Positions 1 to 6,623 of a stretch of DNA of 14,924 nt are shown piece after piece. How positions within the stretch are numbered: position 1 is the stretch's first letter; each line of letters starts with the position of its first letter. Both the position numbers and the translations under genes were made by a program. Under the pieces are notes generated by a model. The model saw only the letters and a list, made by a program, of their open reading frames with translations. It made no database searches and was not told where the DNA came from. This DNA is from Syntrophaceae bacterium UBA5744 (lineage in GTDB: Bacteria > Desulfobacterota > Syntrophia > Syntrophales > UBA2192): NCBI GenBank assembly GCA_002419215.1, contig DIFQ01000039.1:67727-82650 (forward strand), read 5' to 3'.

Positions 1-140
1 CCGCCGATGCTGATCCCGTTTTCGACCATGTAGACCTTCATCCCGGAATTCGCAAGGTCCAGGGCGGCCTGGATCCCGGCGATCCCGGACCCCACCACCA
101 TGACGGCACCAACTTTTCCATTTTCCTTATTGTCTGACAC
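1..140 (-). CDS. HdrA-like FAD-dependent oxidoreductase, N-terminal fragment
   Basis: About 46 codons of a gene that continues beyond the left edge. Translation from a GTG at 138-140 (minus strand) gives a short hydrophilic lead and then VMVVGSGIAGIQAALDLA, the GxGxxG dinucleotide-binding beta-alpha-beta fold, followed by an acidic residue at the end of the second strand (MVENG) and ISIGG. This wording is typical of heterodisulfide reductase subunit A (HdrA) and related flavoproteins that move electrons between iron-sulfur clusters, FAD and partner oxidoreductases in anaerobes. A GAGGTG Shine-Dalgarno lies a few bases upstream, which favours the GTG over the internal ATG. The fragment shows only the FAD fold, so another flavoprotein with the same Rossmann start cannot be excluded. 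Confidence 0.6.
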   Translation of the reverse strand, partial: MSDNKENGKVGAVMVVGSGIAGIQAALDLANSGMKVYMVENGISIG

Positions 141-252
141 GTTAACACCTCGGTCTTTGAGTCGAAATTGAAACGTTTTATTTCACAGAGCGACACACGG
201 TAAACCGCAAGCTCCGTAACAAAATTCGCCTATGCTGTCAAGGTGAATTCGA

Positions 253-276
253 TGAAAAAACACAATTTGTTTTTCA
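253..276 (-). terminator. Possible weak terminator hairpin after the SeqA-like gene
   Basis: An A/T-rich inverted repeat (TGAAAAAACA, 5-nt loop, TGTTTTTCA) gives a 9-bp stem with one bulged base, about 40 nt downstream of the stop of the gene ending at 314. On the minus strand the distal arm is a run of T, which could serve as part of a U tract, but the stem has few GC pairs. The rest of 141-313 contains no gene I can support. Confidence 0.3.
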
Positions 277-313
277 CCCTGTAACCTCGTCTCCATGGGC
301 TTCAGCATCCCGC

Positions 314-1081
314 TCAGGGTCGAAAGAGAACCTTCTCCGATTCATCTATGTGGAATTCCTGAATAAATTGATTGAGCGCTCGCTCATTCTCCTCCTCCCC
401 GGGGTAAAACGCCCCTGCCAGGAGCCCCAGGGGAACCGCCTCGCCCTTCAGAAACTCCGAATGGACGATTTCGACATAATCCCTCCCGAAGGTATAAGGG
501 GACAAGGGGGTCTCACGCTTCCAGATAACCCCTTTTCGCAGATCACACTTGTTTCGACCCACACACGCTTCCAGATCGGGGTTGCGGGGATGGTAACGGC
601 AGTCCAGGGTTTCGCAGTCCGCCTTGCTGTCCCGGCCCCCCCAGCAGCCGTAATGACGGCATTGTCGATACTGCTCGATGGACCCCTCGCAGCTGGTCTT
701 TCCCCGCCTCTGCCCGCCATAGGGTTTTTCCATCCAGGGGTTTCGATAAAAACCCGAGGGAGACACGAGGTGGAAACGTTCCATGAAGGGAATGATATCC
801 GACGTGCTGAATCCTCCCCCGACGGCCTTGTGCTTGTCGATGAGAAACGTGAGAAAGGCCGGGTGAACGTAACCCGCACTGCGTCGCAGATCTTTCGAAA
901 CCGCCGTTATGTCCCTCTCCGCCTCCAGGGAAGGCATCGACTCCCCCGCCCTTTCCACTGCTTTAACGGAGGGCAGCCCCAGGATGCGCCGCAAAACATC
1001 GTTCGGCGACGTCTCGACGAAGGGGTCGGCCAATTCCTTCAGTTTCTGATAAACCTCCGAATCGATGTCGATCTTTTTCAA
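314..1081 (-). CDS. SeqA-N-like ribbon-helix-helix protein with Cys-rich middle (unknown function)
   Basis: 255 aa from a TTG start; GAGAGGG lies 4 nt upstream and a sigma-70 promoter directly before that. Residues 1-35 (KKIDIDSEVYQKL then SPNDVLRRILGL) resemble the N-terminal oligomerisation/ribbon-helix-helix domain of E. coli SeqA (MKTIEVDDELY...SASDILRRML). Residues about 70-105 look globular and are not recognised. Residues 131-179 hold seven cysteines (131, 141, 146, 156, 161, 173, 179) with His143 and His164, which suggests a zinc site or, less likely, an Fe-S cluster. The C-terminal 70 residues are mixed and acidic. There is no SeqA C-terminal DNA-methylation-reading domain that I can see. 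The best reading is a DNA-binding regulator with a metal-binding module, probably controlling its own promoter. The specific function is unknown. Confidence 0.75.
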   Translation of the reverse strand: MKKIDIDSEVYQKLKELADPFVETSPNDVLRRILGLPSVKAVERAGESMPSLEAERDITAVSKDLRRSAGYVHPAFLTFLIDKHKAVGGGFSTSDIIPFMERFHLVSPSGFYRNPWMEKPYGGQRRGKTSCEGSIEQYRQCRHYGCWGGRDSKADCETLDCRYHPRNPDLEACVGRNKCDLRKGVIWKRETPLSPYTFGRDYVEIVHSEFLKGEAVPLGLLAGAFYPGEEENERALNQFIQEFHIDESEKVLFRP

Positions 1082-1092
1082 AGAGCCCTCTC

Positions 1093-1104
1093 ATAGTTAA
1101 CTAT
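1093..1104. promoter_or_regulatory. 12-bp perfect palindrome, candidate autoregulatory operator
   Basis: ATAGTTAACTAT is a perfect 12-bp palindrome lying between the -10 box and the ribosome binding site of the SeqA-like gene, across the predicted transcription start (about 1098). Ribbon-helix-helix repressors usually bind short palindromes over their own promoters, so self-repression is a natural inference. No binding data exist here. Confidence 0.45.
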
Positions 1105-1133
1105 ATAATAATGCTCGCCTGTCTTTAAGTCAA
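1105..1133 (-). promoter_or_regulatory. Sigma-70 promoter of the SeqA-like gene
   Basis: Minus strand: TTGACT (1133-1128), a 17-nt spacer, then TATTAT (1110-1105). Both boxes match the consensus at five of six positions and the spacing is optimal. The predicted start near 1098 gives a leader of about 17 nt before the TTG start. Confidence 0.7.
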
Positions 1134-1419
1134 CCTGCTCGCTCACCCTCTTTCCCCGTTGGCGATTTACCATTTCCACCGAGCAGACAACCATGGAAAT
1201 TACTTCATTAATATCACATAAATACTCAATTATAAATGATTATTATCCATTTTTATTTTTGAACTCCACTCCTGTTTCCTGCGCCATGACCCGGGACAGC
1301 CATCATCCGAACGGCGTAAGTGAAATGACTAGTAAACTGAATGGTGCGTAGCGGCAACTAGAAAATATTTGGGCAGTCTCAAGGGGGCCGGGGAGCGTCG
1401 TGCAATCCCGTGCGGTGGT
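1134..1419. other. Intergenic region with AT-rich stretch
   Basis: Gap between the promoter of the SeqA-like gene and the end of engB. Positions 1195-1262 are markedly AT-rich against a GC-rich background. The remainder shows only short weak dyads, such as CTAGT/ACTAG around 1329-1362. I find no open frame with a ribosome binding site, no RNA gene and no tandem array here. Confidence 0.5.
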
Positions 1420-1431
1420 TCACAGGATTGC
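1402..1431. other. Hairpin spanning the engB stop codon
   Basis: GCAATCC and GGATTGC form a 7-bp stem, extended by a GTG/CAC pairing across one mismatch, with an 8-nt loop. It covers the engB stop codon (1420-1422). No U tract follows on the minus strand, so it is not a classical intrinsic terminator; it could protect the 3' end of the message. Confidence 0.35.
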
Positions 1432-2001
1432 GCTGATCACCTTCCAGACCTCCCCCTTTCCCTCACCGGTCTGGGCCGAAAAGAGGACCGGGGTGTCGTC
1501 CGCCCCGAGACCCAGGGAGGCGGCAATCTGCCGGCATCGTTTGAGGGCTTCCCCCCGGGATAGCTTGTCGGTCTTCGTCAGGACGATGAGATGACGTCGC
1601 CCATAGTGACGGAGCCATTCGATCAGGTCTCGATCCTGCCGTGTGGGGTCGTGGCGCACATCGAGGATGGAGACCACCAGGCGCAGGCTTTCGCGCTCGC
1701 GCAGATAGGTCTCGATCATGGGCCCCCACTTTTCCTGCTCGGCCCGGGATACTTTGGCAAAGCCATAACCCGGCAGGTCCACGAAAGACAGCTTCCCGTT
1801 GACGGTGAAGAAATTGATCAGCCTCGTTTTCCCGGGAGTCGCGCTGGTCTGGGCGAGTTTCTTGCGACCCAGAAGCGTGTTGATCAACGAAGATTTCCCC
1901 ACGTTGGAGCGCCCGGTGAATGCAATCTCGGGCATCCCCGTCTTCGGGTACTGATCGGGCTTTACGGCGCTCTTGATGAATTCGGCGGAAATTATTTTCA
2001 T
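1420..2001 (-). CDS. engB: Ribosome biogenesis GTP-binding protein EngB/YsxC/YihA
   Basis: 193 aa, the usual length of this family, starting MKIISAEFIKSAV. It is a circularly ordinary TRAFAC GTPase needed for assembly of the large ribosomal subunit in the cytoplasm. Visible motifs: G1/Walker A GRSNVGKSSLIN, a conserved TPGKTRLINFF switch region with the G2 Thr, G3 DLPGYGFAKV, G4 TKTDKL and a G5-like SAQTGEG near the C-terminus. The frame stays open upstream to 2133, but that extension is low-complexity repeat DNA and lacks homology-like content, so the ATG at 2001 is preferred. That start has no recognisable Shine-Dalgarno; three GGGCTTC heptamers lie immediately upstream. It may be read through from the two-component operon, since I see no strong terminator between them. 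Confidence 0.95.
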   Translation of the reverse strand: MKIISAEFIKSAVKPDQYPKTGMPEIAFTGRSNVGKSSLINTLLGRKKLAQTSATPGKTRLINFFTVNGKLSFVDLPGYGFAKVSRAEQEKWGPMIETYLRERESLRLVVSILDVRHDPTRQDRDLIEWLRHYGRRHLIVLTKTDKLSRGEALKRCRQIAASLGLGADDTPVLFSAQTGEGKGEVWKVISAIL

Positions 2002-2006
2002 AATTT

Positions 2007-2027
2007 GGGCTTCGGGCTTCGGGCTTC
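2007..2027. repeat. Heptamer array GGGCTTC x3
   Basis: Three exact, contiguous copies of GGGCTTC begin 6 nt upstream of the engB start codon, where a Shine-Dalgarno would be expected. Confidence 0.85.
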
Positions 2028-2058
2028 CGGATTCAGGATCAGAAATGAGGAAAATCTT

Positions 2059-2089
2059 AGATCGCCGCGGGCTTCGTCCTCGCGATGAC
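2059..2089. repeat. Possible dispersed palindromic repeat
   Basis: ATCGC (2061-2065) and GCGAT (2082-2086) bracket a GC-rich core with TTCG. The wording resembles the short palindromes ending in GATGAC that are scattered through many bacterial genomes. This is only one copy in the window, so repeat status is from resemblance. Confidence 0.3.
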
Positions 2090-2111
2090 CGTCTTTCGTT
2101 TGTCATCACCC

Positions 2112-2135
2112 AGACACTTAGACACTCAGACACTT
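2112..2135. repeat. Octamer array AGACACTY x3
   Basis: AGACACTT, AGACACTC, AGACACTT in contiguous 8-nt steps, followed by CTTC. The same octamer family, with the same following CTTC, recurs at 14778-14817. Confidence 0.85.
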
Positions 2136-2147
2136 CTTCGGCCTTGC

Positions 2148-2168
2148 GGCCTGTGGCCTGTAGCCCGT
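2148..2168. repeat. Heptamer array GGCCTGT
   Basis: Two exact GGCCTGT units plus a degenerate AGCCCGT, ending one base before the stop codon of the response regulator. A GGCC-GCAA-GGCC type mini-hairpin sits at its left edge. Confidence 0.6.
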
Positions 2169-2169
2169 C

Positions 2170-3549
2170 TTATTCGAACGTGATGCCGTACTTCTCGAGC
2201 TTTCGCTCCAGGGTGGGCCGGGAGATACCGAGGGACTCGCAGATCTCGCCCTTGTTGCGGCCGATCTTCGAAATGACAAGGCGGATGTGCTGCTCCTCGA
2301 CCTCGTCGAGGGTGAGCAGCCTCCCCGAGGCATCCATGCCGGGTTTCGCCGCGGCCCCCTCTTCTGCGGCCGCGTCGGCCTGGGACCCTCCCAGCAGATC
2401 GGGGAAGTCCACCTTCCCCAGGATCTGGCCGTGGGCGATGACGGCGGCGCGGACCAGCAGGTTTTCCAGTTCCCGGATGTTGCCGGGCCAGCGGTACTGC
2501 ATGAATATGTCCATCATCTCCTTGGACACCCCGGCGATGCTCTTGTGGAGATCCTTGTTGATCTTCTTGATCAGGAAGTCGACGAGAACCGGGATGTCCT
2601 CTCGCCGCTCCCTCAGCGGAGGCATGCTGATGGTCACGATGTTCAGGCGATAGTACAGGTCGTCGCGGAACTTTCCCTCTTTGACCAGGCTCTTGAGGTC
2701 GCGGTTCGTCGCGGCGATGATCCGCGCGCGGACCTTGACCCGCTCCTTTCCCCCGACCCGTTCGAACTCCATCTCCTGGAGGACCCGCAGGAGCTTTGCC
2801 TGGAGGTTGACGGACATCTCGCTGATCTCGTCCAGGAAGACCGTCCCCGTTCCGGCCAGCTCGAACTTGCCCAGTTTCCGGCCGATGGCGCCCGTGAAGG
2901 AGCCCTTCTCGTGCCCGAAGAGCTCCGACTCGAGGAGCGTCTCCACGATGGCGGAACAGTTGACGGCGATGTAGGGCTCGTTCTTGGCCGTGTTGTTGTG
3001 AATGACCTTGGCGATGAGTTCCTTCCCCGTTCCGCTCTCGCCCTGGATGAGTACCGTGGTGCGGCTCTGGGAGACGACGCCGATCGTCTTGAAGATGTCC
3101 CGCATGGCCCGGGTGGAACCGATGATGTCGCCCACCTTGTAGTCGCGCGACTGCTCCGTCAGCAGGCCTCCGATCTTTTTCTCCGTCTCCAGGGTCTTCA
3201 GGGCCTTCTGCAGAGAGACTTCGAGCTCGTCGATGTTGATCGGCTTGTGGATGTAGTCGTAGGCGCCGGCCTTCATGGCCCGGATCGTCGTGTCCATGTC
3301 GTGGAAGGCCGTGATCATGATGACCTTCACGTCCTCGTCGTCCTCCCGGAGCTCTTCGAGGACCGTGAAGCCGTCGATGTCGGGGAGCCGGATGTCGAGG
3401 ATGACCAGGTCGGGCTGGACCTGCACGAACTTGTTGAGACCATCGGTCCCCGTCACGGCGGTGTGACACTCGTACCCCTCTTCCGAGAGATAGAGGTCGA
3501 GCGATTCGCAGATGGAGCGGTCATCATCGATGACGAGTATCTTGGCCAT
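2170..3549 (-). CDS. NtrC-family sigma-54 response regulator
   Basis: 459 aa from the ATG before AKILVIDDD; the frame is open 11 codons further, but the ATG at 3549 follows a GGAGAGG and matches the receiver start. Receiver domain (1-120): acidic pocket DDD at 8-10, phospho-acceptor Asp52 in ILDIRLP, Thr80 and Lys102. AAA+ sigma-54 activation domain (about 140-375): Walker A GESGTGKE at 170-177, GSFTGA loop at 216-221 (variant of GAFTGA that touches sigma-54), Walker B TVFLDEIS at 236-243, and FRDDLYYRLN. Fis-type HTH at about 415-459 (NKGEICESLGISRPTLERKL). When phosphorylated by its kinase it should bind upstream sites and use ATP to open sigma-54 promoters. It lies 29 nt downstream of the kinase gene, in one operon. 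The target is not stated by the sequence, but a sigma-54 promoter lies at 6684. Confidence 0.95.
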   Translation of the reverse strand: MAKILVIDDDRSICESLDLYLSEEGYECHTAVTGTDGLNKFVQVQPDLVILDIRLPDIDGFTVLEELREDDEDVKVIMITAFHDMDTTIRAMKAGAYDYIHKPINIDELEVSLQKALKTLETEKKIGGLLTEQSRDYKVGDIIGSTRAMRDIFKTIGVVSQSRTTVLIQGESGTGKELIAKVIHNNTAKNEPYIAVNCSAIVETLLESELFGHEKGSFTGAIGRKLGKFELAGTGTVFLDEISEMSVNLQAKLLRVLQEMEFERVGGKERVKVRARIIAATNRDLKSLVKEGKFRDDLYYRLNIVTISMPPLRERREDIPVLVDFLIKKINKDLHKSIAGVSKEMMDIFMQYRWPGNIRELENLLVRAAVIAHGQILGKVDFPDLLGGSQADAAAEEGAAAKPGMDASGRLLTLDEVEEQHIRLVISKIGRNKGEICESLGISRPTLERKLEKYGITFE

Positions 3550-3578
3550 GCCGAACCGTTCCTCTCCTTCCCTCCGGA

Positions 3579-6104
3579 TCACTGGAGCGGCAGCGTGACG
3601 ATCACGCGCGTGCCCTCATCCTTCCGGGAAAGGATCTCGATCGATCCCTTGTGCTGGTCGATGATCTTCTTGACTTGGGACAACCCGAGGCCCGTGCCGT
3701 ACTTCTTCGTCGTGAAAAAAGGGTTGAAGACGTGCGGAAGAGCCTCTTCGCTGATTCCGCTGCCGCTGTCCGCAATCTCGACAACGGCTTGATGTTTCCC
3801 TGCTTCGTAACGCGTCTGGATCGTCAGGGCGCCGCCCTCGGCCATGGCGTCGATTGCATTCAGGTAGAGGTTCAGGAACGCCTGCTGGAGCATGGCCGAA
3901 TCGAAGGGCACGAGAGGCATCCGGTCGTCGAACCGCATGTGCACCTGGATCTTCTTGTCCTCCACTTCGCGTTCCGCCATGGCGAGGGAGTACTCGACGA
4001 ACATGTTCAAATCCGCCCGGTGCACCTCCGGCTCCGTCGGCCGCGCGAAGACGAGGATGTCGCTGACGAGCTTTTCCAGGTGTTCGACTTCCTTCCGGGC
4101 GATGTGGAAGCGCTTCAGGTCGTTGCCCTCGGGGTTCATCCTTTTTTCCAGGATCTGGAGGCTCATCTTGATGGACGACAGGGGGTTTCGCACCTCGTGG
4201 GCGATGCCGGCCGAGAGCTGTCCCACGGCGGCGAGTTTCTGGCTCTCGTAGAAGCGGCTTTCCAGTTCCTTGAACTCGGTGATGTCGCGCTGCAGGACGA
4301 GGAAGCGATCCGCGCCCTTGATGGGACGCGCCGTCAGGAGCAGGTTGCGCTTCGTTCCGTCCTTTTCCGCCACCTCGATCTCGAAGGGCGTGAAGATGCC
4401 CCGGCGGATTTCCGCCCAGCGCTCCTCCAGGGATCCCCTTCGCTCCGGGGCCACGAATTCCGAGAAATGCCTGCCCTTGAGTTTTGCGGCCGTGAGCCCC
4501 CGCTCCGGGTCGATGTCGCGGCTCATGTAGTGCAAGATCCCGTCGGCATCCACGACCAGGATCAAATCCGGCGATGCGTCGAGAACGGACTGGTGGAAGT
4601 TGAAGAGCTCCTCCATGTTCTTTCGGAGATGGATGTTCTCCTCGAGCTCGTTTTTCATCGTCTCGGCGTATTCCTTCAGGCTCAGCTCCATCTGGCGCTC
4701 GCGGGTCACGTCCTGGAGCGTCTCGATGGCCGCAATGACCTCGCCCTTCTCGTCGAGGATCGGGGCGGCCAGAAAATAGAGATGGCGTCGCTTCCCTCCG
4801 ACGTTCTCGTAGAAGTCCGTCGCCTCGTAGGCCCCCTCGATGACCGAGGACTTCTGGACCCTCTTCTTCCCGTAGAACCTTTCCAGCCCTTCGAGGTCAC
4901 TGTCCACGATGAGATCGGCAATGACGGGGCGCTTCTCCTTGTAGAAAGGCATCCACTGGTTGTCCGTGCCGATCATCTCCTCTCCCGGGTACCCGCTCAT
5001 CTCGGTGAAGGCGCGGTTCCAGAGGATGATCCGATGGTTCTTGTCGATGACGAAGGTCGGGATCGGCGAGCCCTCGCTGATCCCCTCGATCGTCTTGCGA
5101 AGCCGGATGTTGCCCTCGAGCTCGCGCTTCAGTGTTTCGGCCTGTTCCTTCAGGGACCGCTCCAGCTCGCGCTCGCGGGTCACGTCCTGGAGGGTTTCCA
5201 CGGCCGCGATGATCTCGCCCTTCTCGTTGAGGATCGGGGCGGCCAGAAAATAGAGGTGACGGCTCCGGCCGCCGAGGTTTTCGTAGAAATCCACCGCCTC
5301 GTAGGCCCCCTCGATGACAGAGGACTTTTGGACCCTCTTCTTCCCGTAGAACGATTCCAGGCCCTCGGCGTCGCCATCCACGATCAGATCGGCGATGACG
5401 GGGCGCTTCTCGGGGTAGAAGGGCATCCACTGCTTCTTCGTGCCGATCATCTTCTCGCCCGGGTACCCGCTCATCTCGGTGAAGGCCCGGTTCCAGAGGA
5501 TGACCCGGTGATTGCGGTCGATGACGAAGGTCGGGATCGGTGAGCCTTCAATGATCCCCTCGATCGTTTTGCGGAGTCGGATGTTTTCGTCCAGTTCCCG
5601 GCGAAGCGTTTCGGCATTCTCGCGGAGGTGGCAGGCCAGTTCCCGCTCGCGGGTCACGTCCTGGAGCGTCTCGATGGCCGCGATGACTTCCCCGCTGTCG
5701 TCGTAGACTGGCGCCGCCAGAAAGTACAGATAACGCGGCTTCCCTCCCAGGTCTTCGAACAAATCCGTTGCCTCGTAGGCCCCCTCGATGACGGACGATT
5801 TCTGGACCTGCTTCTTCCCGTAATATTTCTCGAGCCCCTCGATGTCCTGATCGACGATGAGATCCGCGATGAGGGGGCGCTTTTCCGGGTAGAGAGGCTT
5901 GTAATGGTGGTCCGTGCCGATCATGTTCCGTGCGTGATGACCCGTCAGCTCCGCACAGGCCTTGTTCCAGAGGATGATCTTGTGGTTTCGGTCGATGACA
6001 AAGGTGGGAATGGGAGACCCTTCGAGGATGCTCTCGATGGAAAGGCCCGTCCGGTTCCGGGCAAGACGGGCAGGTTTCTTCTTGTCGTTCCGGGACACCG
6101 TCAC
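3579..6104 (-). CDS. Soluble four-PAS sensor histidine kinase with triplicated PAS domain
   Basis: 841 aa from a GTG whose TGA-overlap (GTGA) couples it to the stop of the 61-aa gene; AGAGGA lies just upstream. The frame is open to 6416, but that lead overlaps the small gene and is not protein-like. Three PAS modules of 158 residues each begin at EGSPIPTFVID (about residues 28, 186, 344) and share VQKSSVIEGAYEA and YFLAAP, joined by coiled-coil linkers. A fourth, different PAS follows (about 507-612). The HisKA domain has H-box IAHEVRNP with phospho-His636. The HATPase domain has N-box NLYLNAIDAM (745-754), G1 DSGSGIS (779-785), F-box NPFFTTKK and G2 GTGLGLS (803-809). There is no membrane segment, so sensing is cytoplasmic or through a partner. 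The PAS ligand is unknown; no heme or FAD motif is evident. Confidence 0.95.
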   Translation of the reverse strand: MTVSRNDKKKPARLARNRTGLSIESILEGSPIPTFVIDRNHKIILWNKACAELTGHHARNMIGTDHHYKPLYPEKRPLIADLIVDQDIEGLEKYYGKKQVQKSSVIEGAYEATDLFEDLGGKPRYLYFLAAPVYDDSGEVIAAIETLQDVTRERELACHLRENAETLRRELDENIRLRKTIEGIIEGSPIPTFVIDRNHRVILWNRAFTEMSGYPGEKMIGTKKQWMPFYPEKRPVIADLIVDGDAEGLESFYGKKRVQKSSVIEGAYEAVDFYENLGGRSRHLYFLAAPILNEKGEIIAAVETLQDVTRERELERSLKEQAETLKRELEGNIRLRKTIEGISEGSPIPTFVIDKNHRIILWNRAFTEMSGYPGEEMIGTDNQWMPFYKEKRPVIADLIVDSDLEGLERFYGKKRVQKSSVIEGAYEATDFYENVGGKRRHLYFLAAPILDEKGEVIAAIETLQDVTRERQMELSLKEYAETMKNELEENIHLRKNMEELFNFHQSVLDASPDLILVVDADGILHYMSRDIDPERGLTAAKLKGRHFSEFVAPERRGSLEERWAEIRRGIFTPFEIEVAEKDGTKRNLLLTARPIKGADRFLVLQRDITEFKELESRFYESQKLAAVGQLSAGIAHEVRNPLSSIKMSLQILEKRMNPEGNDLKRFHIARKEVEHLEKLVSDILVFARPTEPEVHRADLNMFVEYSLAMAEREVEDKKIQVHMRFDDRMPLVPFDSAMLQQAFLNLYLNAIDAMAEGGALTIQTRYEAGKHQAVVEIADSGSGISEEALPHVFNPFFTTKKYGTGLGLSQVKKIIDQHKGSIEILSRKDEGTRVIVTLPLQ
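4602..6023 (-). repeat. Three 474-bp in-frame tandem repeats encoding PAS modules
   Basis: Units at 6023-5550, 5549-5076 and 5075-4602 on the minus strand. The period is exactly 158 codons in each case. DNA similarity is high, with mainly synonymous or conservative differences, for example in the segment encoding SSVIEGAYEA at about 4830, 5310 and 5790. This is an intragenic domain duplication, not an assembly artefact, because each copy has its own substitutions. Confidence 0.9.
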
Positions 6105-6286
6105 GATTCGTCTTCCTCTTGTCCTGCCTTCTTTCTCCTTTTCTCCTCGTACCAGCAGGCCACGTATACGGCAATGGCCAGGCCCAACGAGATGATCAGC
6201 TTGATGAGGCCGCTCTCGATGCCGATGACCTTTTCGCAGACAAGCCAGGCAACGACATAGGTGACGGCCGTCAGAATCTCCTGCAT
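6101..6286 (-). CDS. Small membrane protein (61 aa) heading the two-component operon
   Basis: Starts ATG with a strong GGAGGGAGGG ribosome binding site 7 nt upstream, and its stop codon overlaps the kinase GTG, so it is a real, translationally coupled gene. Residues about 4-20 (ILTAVTYVVAWLV) and 28-46 (IKLIISLGLAIAVYVACW) are hydrophobic; the tail EEKRRKKAGQEEDES is charged and probably cytoplasmic. One or two membrane spans are possible. I do not recognise the family. Since the kinase downstream has no membrane segment, this peptide could anchor it or relay a membrane signal, but that is inference from position only. Confidence 0.75.
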   Translation of the reverse strand: MQEILTAVTYVVAWLVCEKVIGIESGLIKLIISLGLAIAVYVACWYEEKRRKKAGQEEDES

Positions 6287-6387
6287 TGCTACCCTCCCTC
6301 CCGAAGAAGACCGATCCGGCGAAGATGCCGCCCCACGCCTGCGAATCTACCCGCCCCGGCCTGTTCCGCTGGTTCGACAATCGCCCG

Positions 6388-6416
6388 ATACTAGCCTCCC
6401 GGGCGAAATATTTCAA
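6388..6416 (-). promoter_or_regulatory. Sigma-70 promoter of the two-component operon
   Basis: Minus strand: TTGAAA (6416-6411), 17-nt spacer, TAGTAT (6393-6388). Predicted start near 6381, giving a leader of about 95 nt before the 61-aa gene. GCCCG (6383-6387) and CGGGC (6400-6404) form an inverted pair around the -10 box and could be part of an operator. Confidence 0.65.
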
Positions 6417-6427
6417 TAAAAATATGA

Positions 6428-6462
6428 TAATGGCTAATGGCGAAGGGCTAACGGCTAAGGGC
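6428..6462. repeat. Heptamer array, left arm (TAATGGC-like x5)
   Basis: Five contiguous 7-nt units: TAATGGC, TAATGGC, GAAGGGC, TAACGGC, TAAGGGC. The consensus on this strand is NAANGGC. It faces an inverted array at 6492-6533. Confidence 0.85.
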
Positions 6463-6491
6463 AGGGAACGAACGAACGTTAAAGATTTTCA

Positions 6492-6533
6492 CCTTTTGCC
6501 TTTTGCCTTTTGCCATTCGCCTTTCACCTTCCC
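6492..6533. repeat. Heptamer array, right arm (CCTTTTG-like x6)
   Basis: Units CCTTTTG x3, then CCATTCG, CCTTTCA, CCTTCCC. Read on the minus strand it has the same NAANGGC pattern as the left arm, so the two arms can pair into a large imperfect hairpin. Confidence 0.85.
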
Positions 6534-6623
6534 CATCGATTCCACGATTCGTTCAATTTCAATGAGCAATTGAAAGAAACGTTAAACGAAATTCCCTGTC
6601 TCCCGAATTCGGCCACAGTCCAG

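Larger units (their letters stand above)
6417..6623. other. Intergenic region between divergent operons, mostly repeat DNA
   Basis: Outside the promoters, this part of the 6287-6806 gap holds the two facing heptamer arrays (see separate entries), a short GAAC tetramer run at about 6465-6478, and ordinary AT-moderate sequence. Short open frames here lack ribosome binding sites and encode repeat-derived sequence, so I call no gene. Confidence 0.6.

Noticed and set aside
350..1096. Plus-strand open frame opposite the SeqA-like gene
   Set aside because: No ribosome binding site or domain features, while the minus-strand gene has a promoter, ribosome binding site and a recognisable N-terminal fold.
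2002..2133. N-terminal extension of EngB
   Set aside because: Made of repeat arrays and not part of the family; the internal ATG gives the normal family length.
2287..3792. Long plus-strand open frame opposite the response regulator
   Set aside because: Antisense shadow of a well-supported NtrC-family gene; no recognisable domains.
3651..5543. Long plus-strand open frame opposite the histidine kinase
   Set aside because: It is antisense to a clear kinase, encodes repetitive hydrophilic sequence that mirrors the PAS repeats, and has no ribosome binding site. GC-rich codon bias produces such frames.
6105..6416. N-terminal extension of the histidine kinase frame
   Set aside because: Overlaps the 61-aa gene in another frame and the promoter region; the GTG at 6104 has a ribosome binding site and stop-start coupling.
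6428..6533. CRISPR-like array
   Set aside because: Units are 7 nt with no spacers; this is a degenerate tandem repeat, not a CRISPR.
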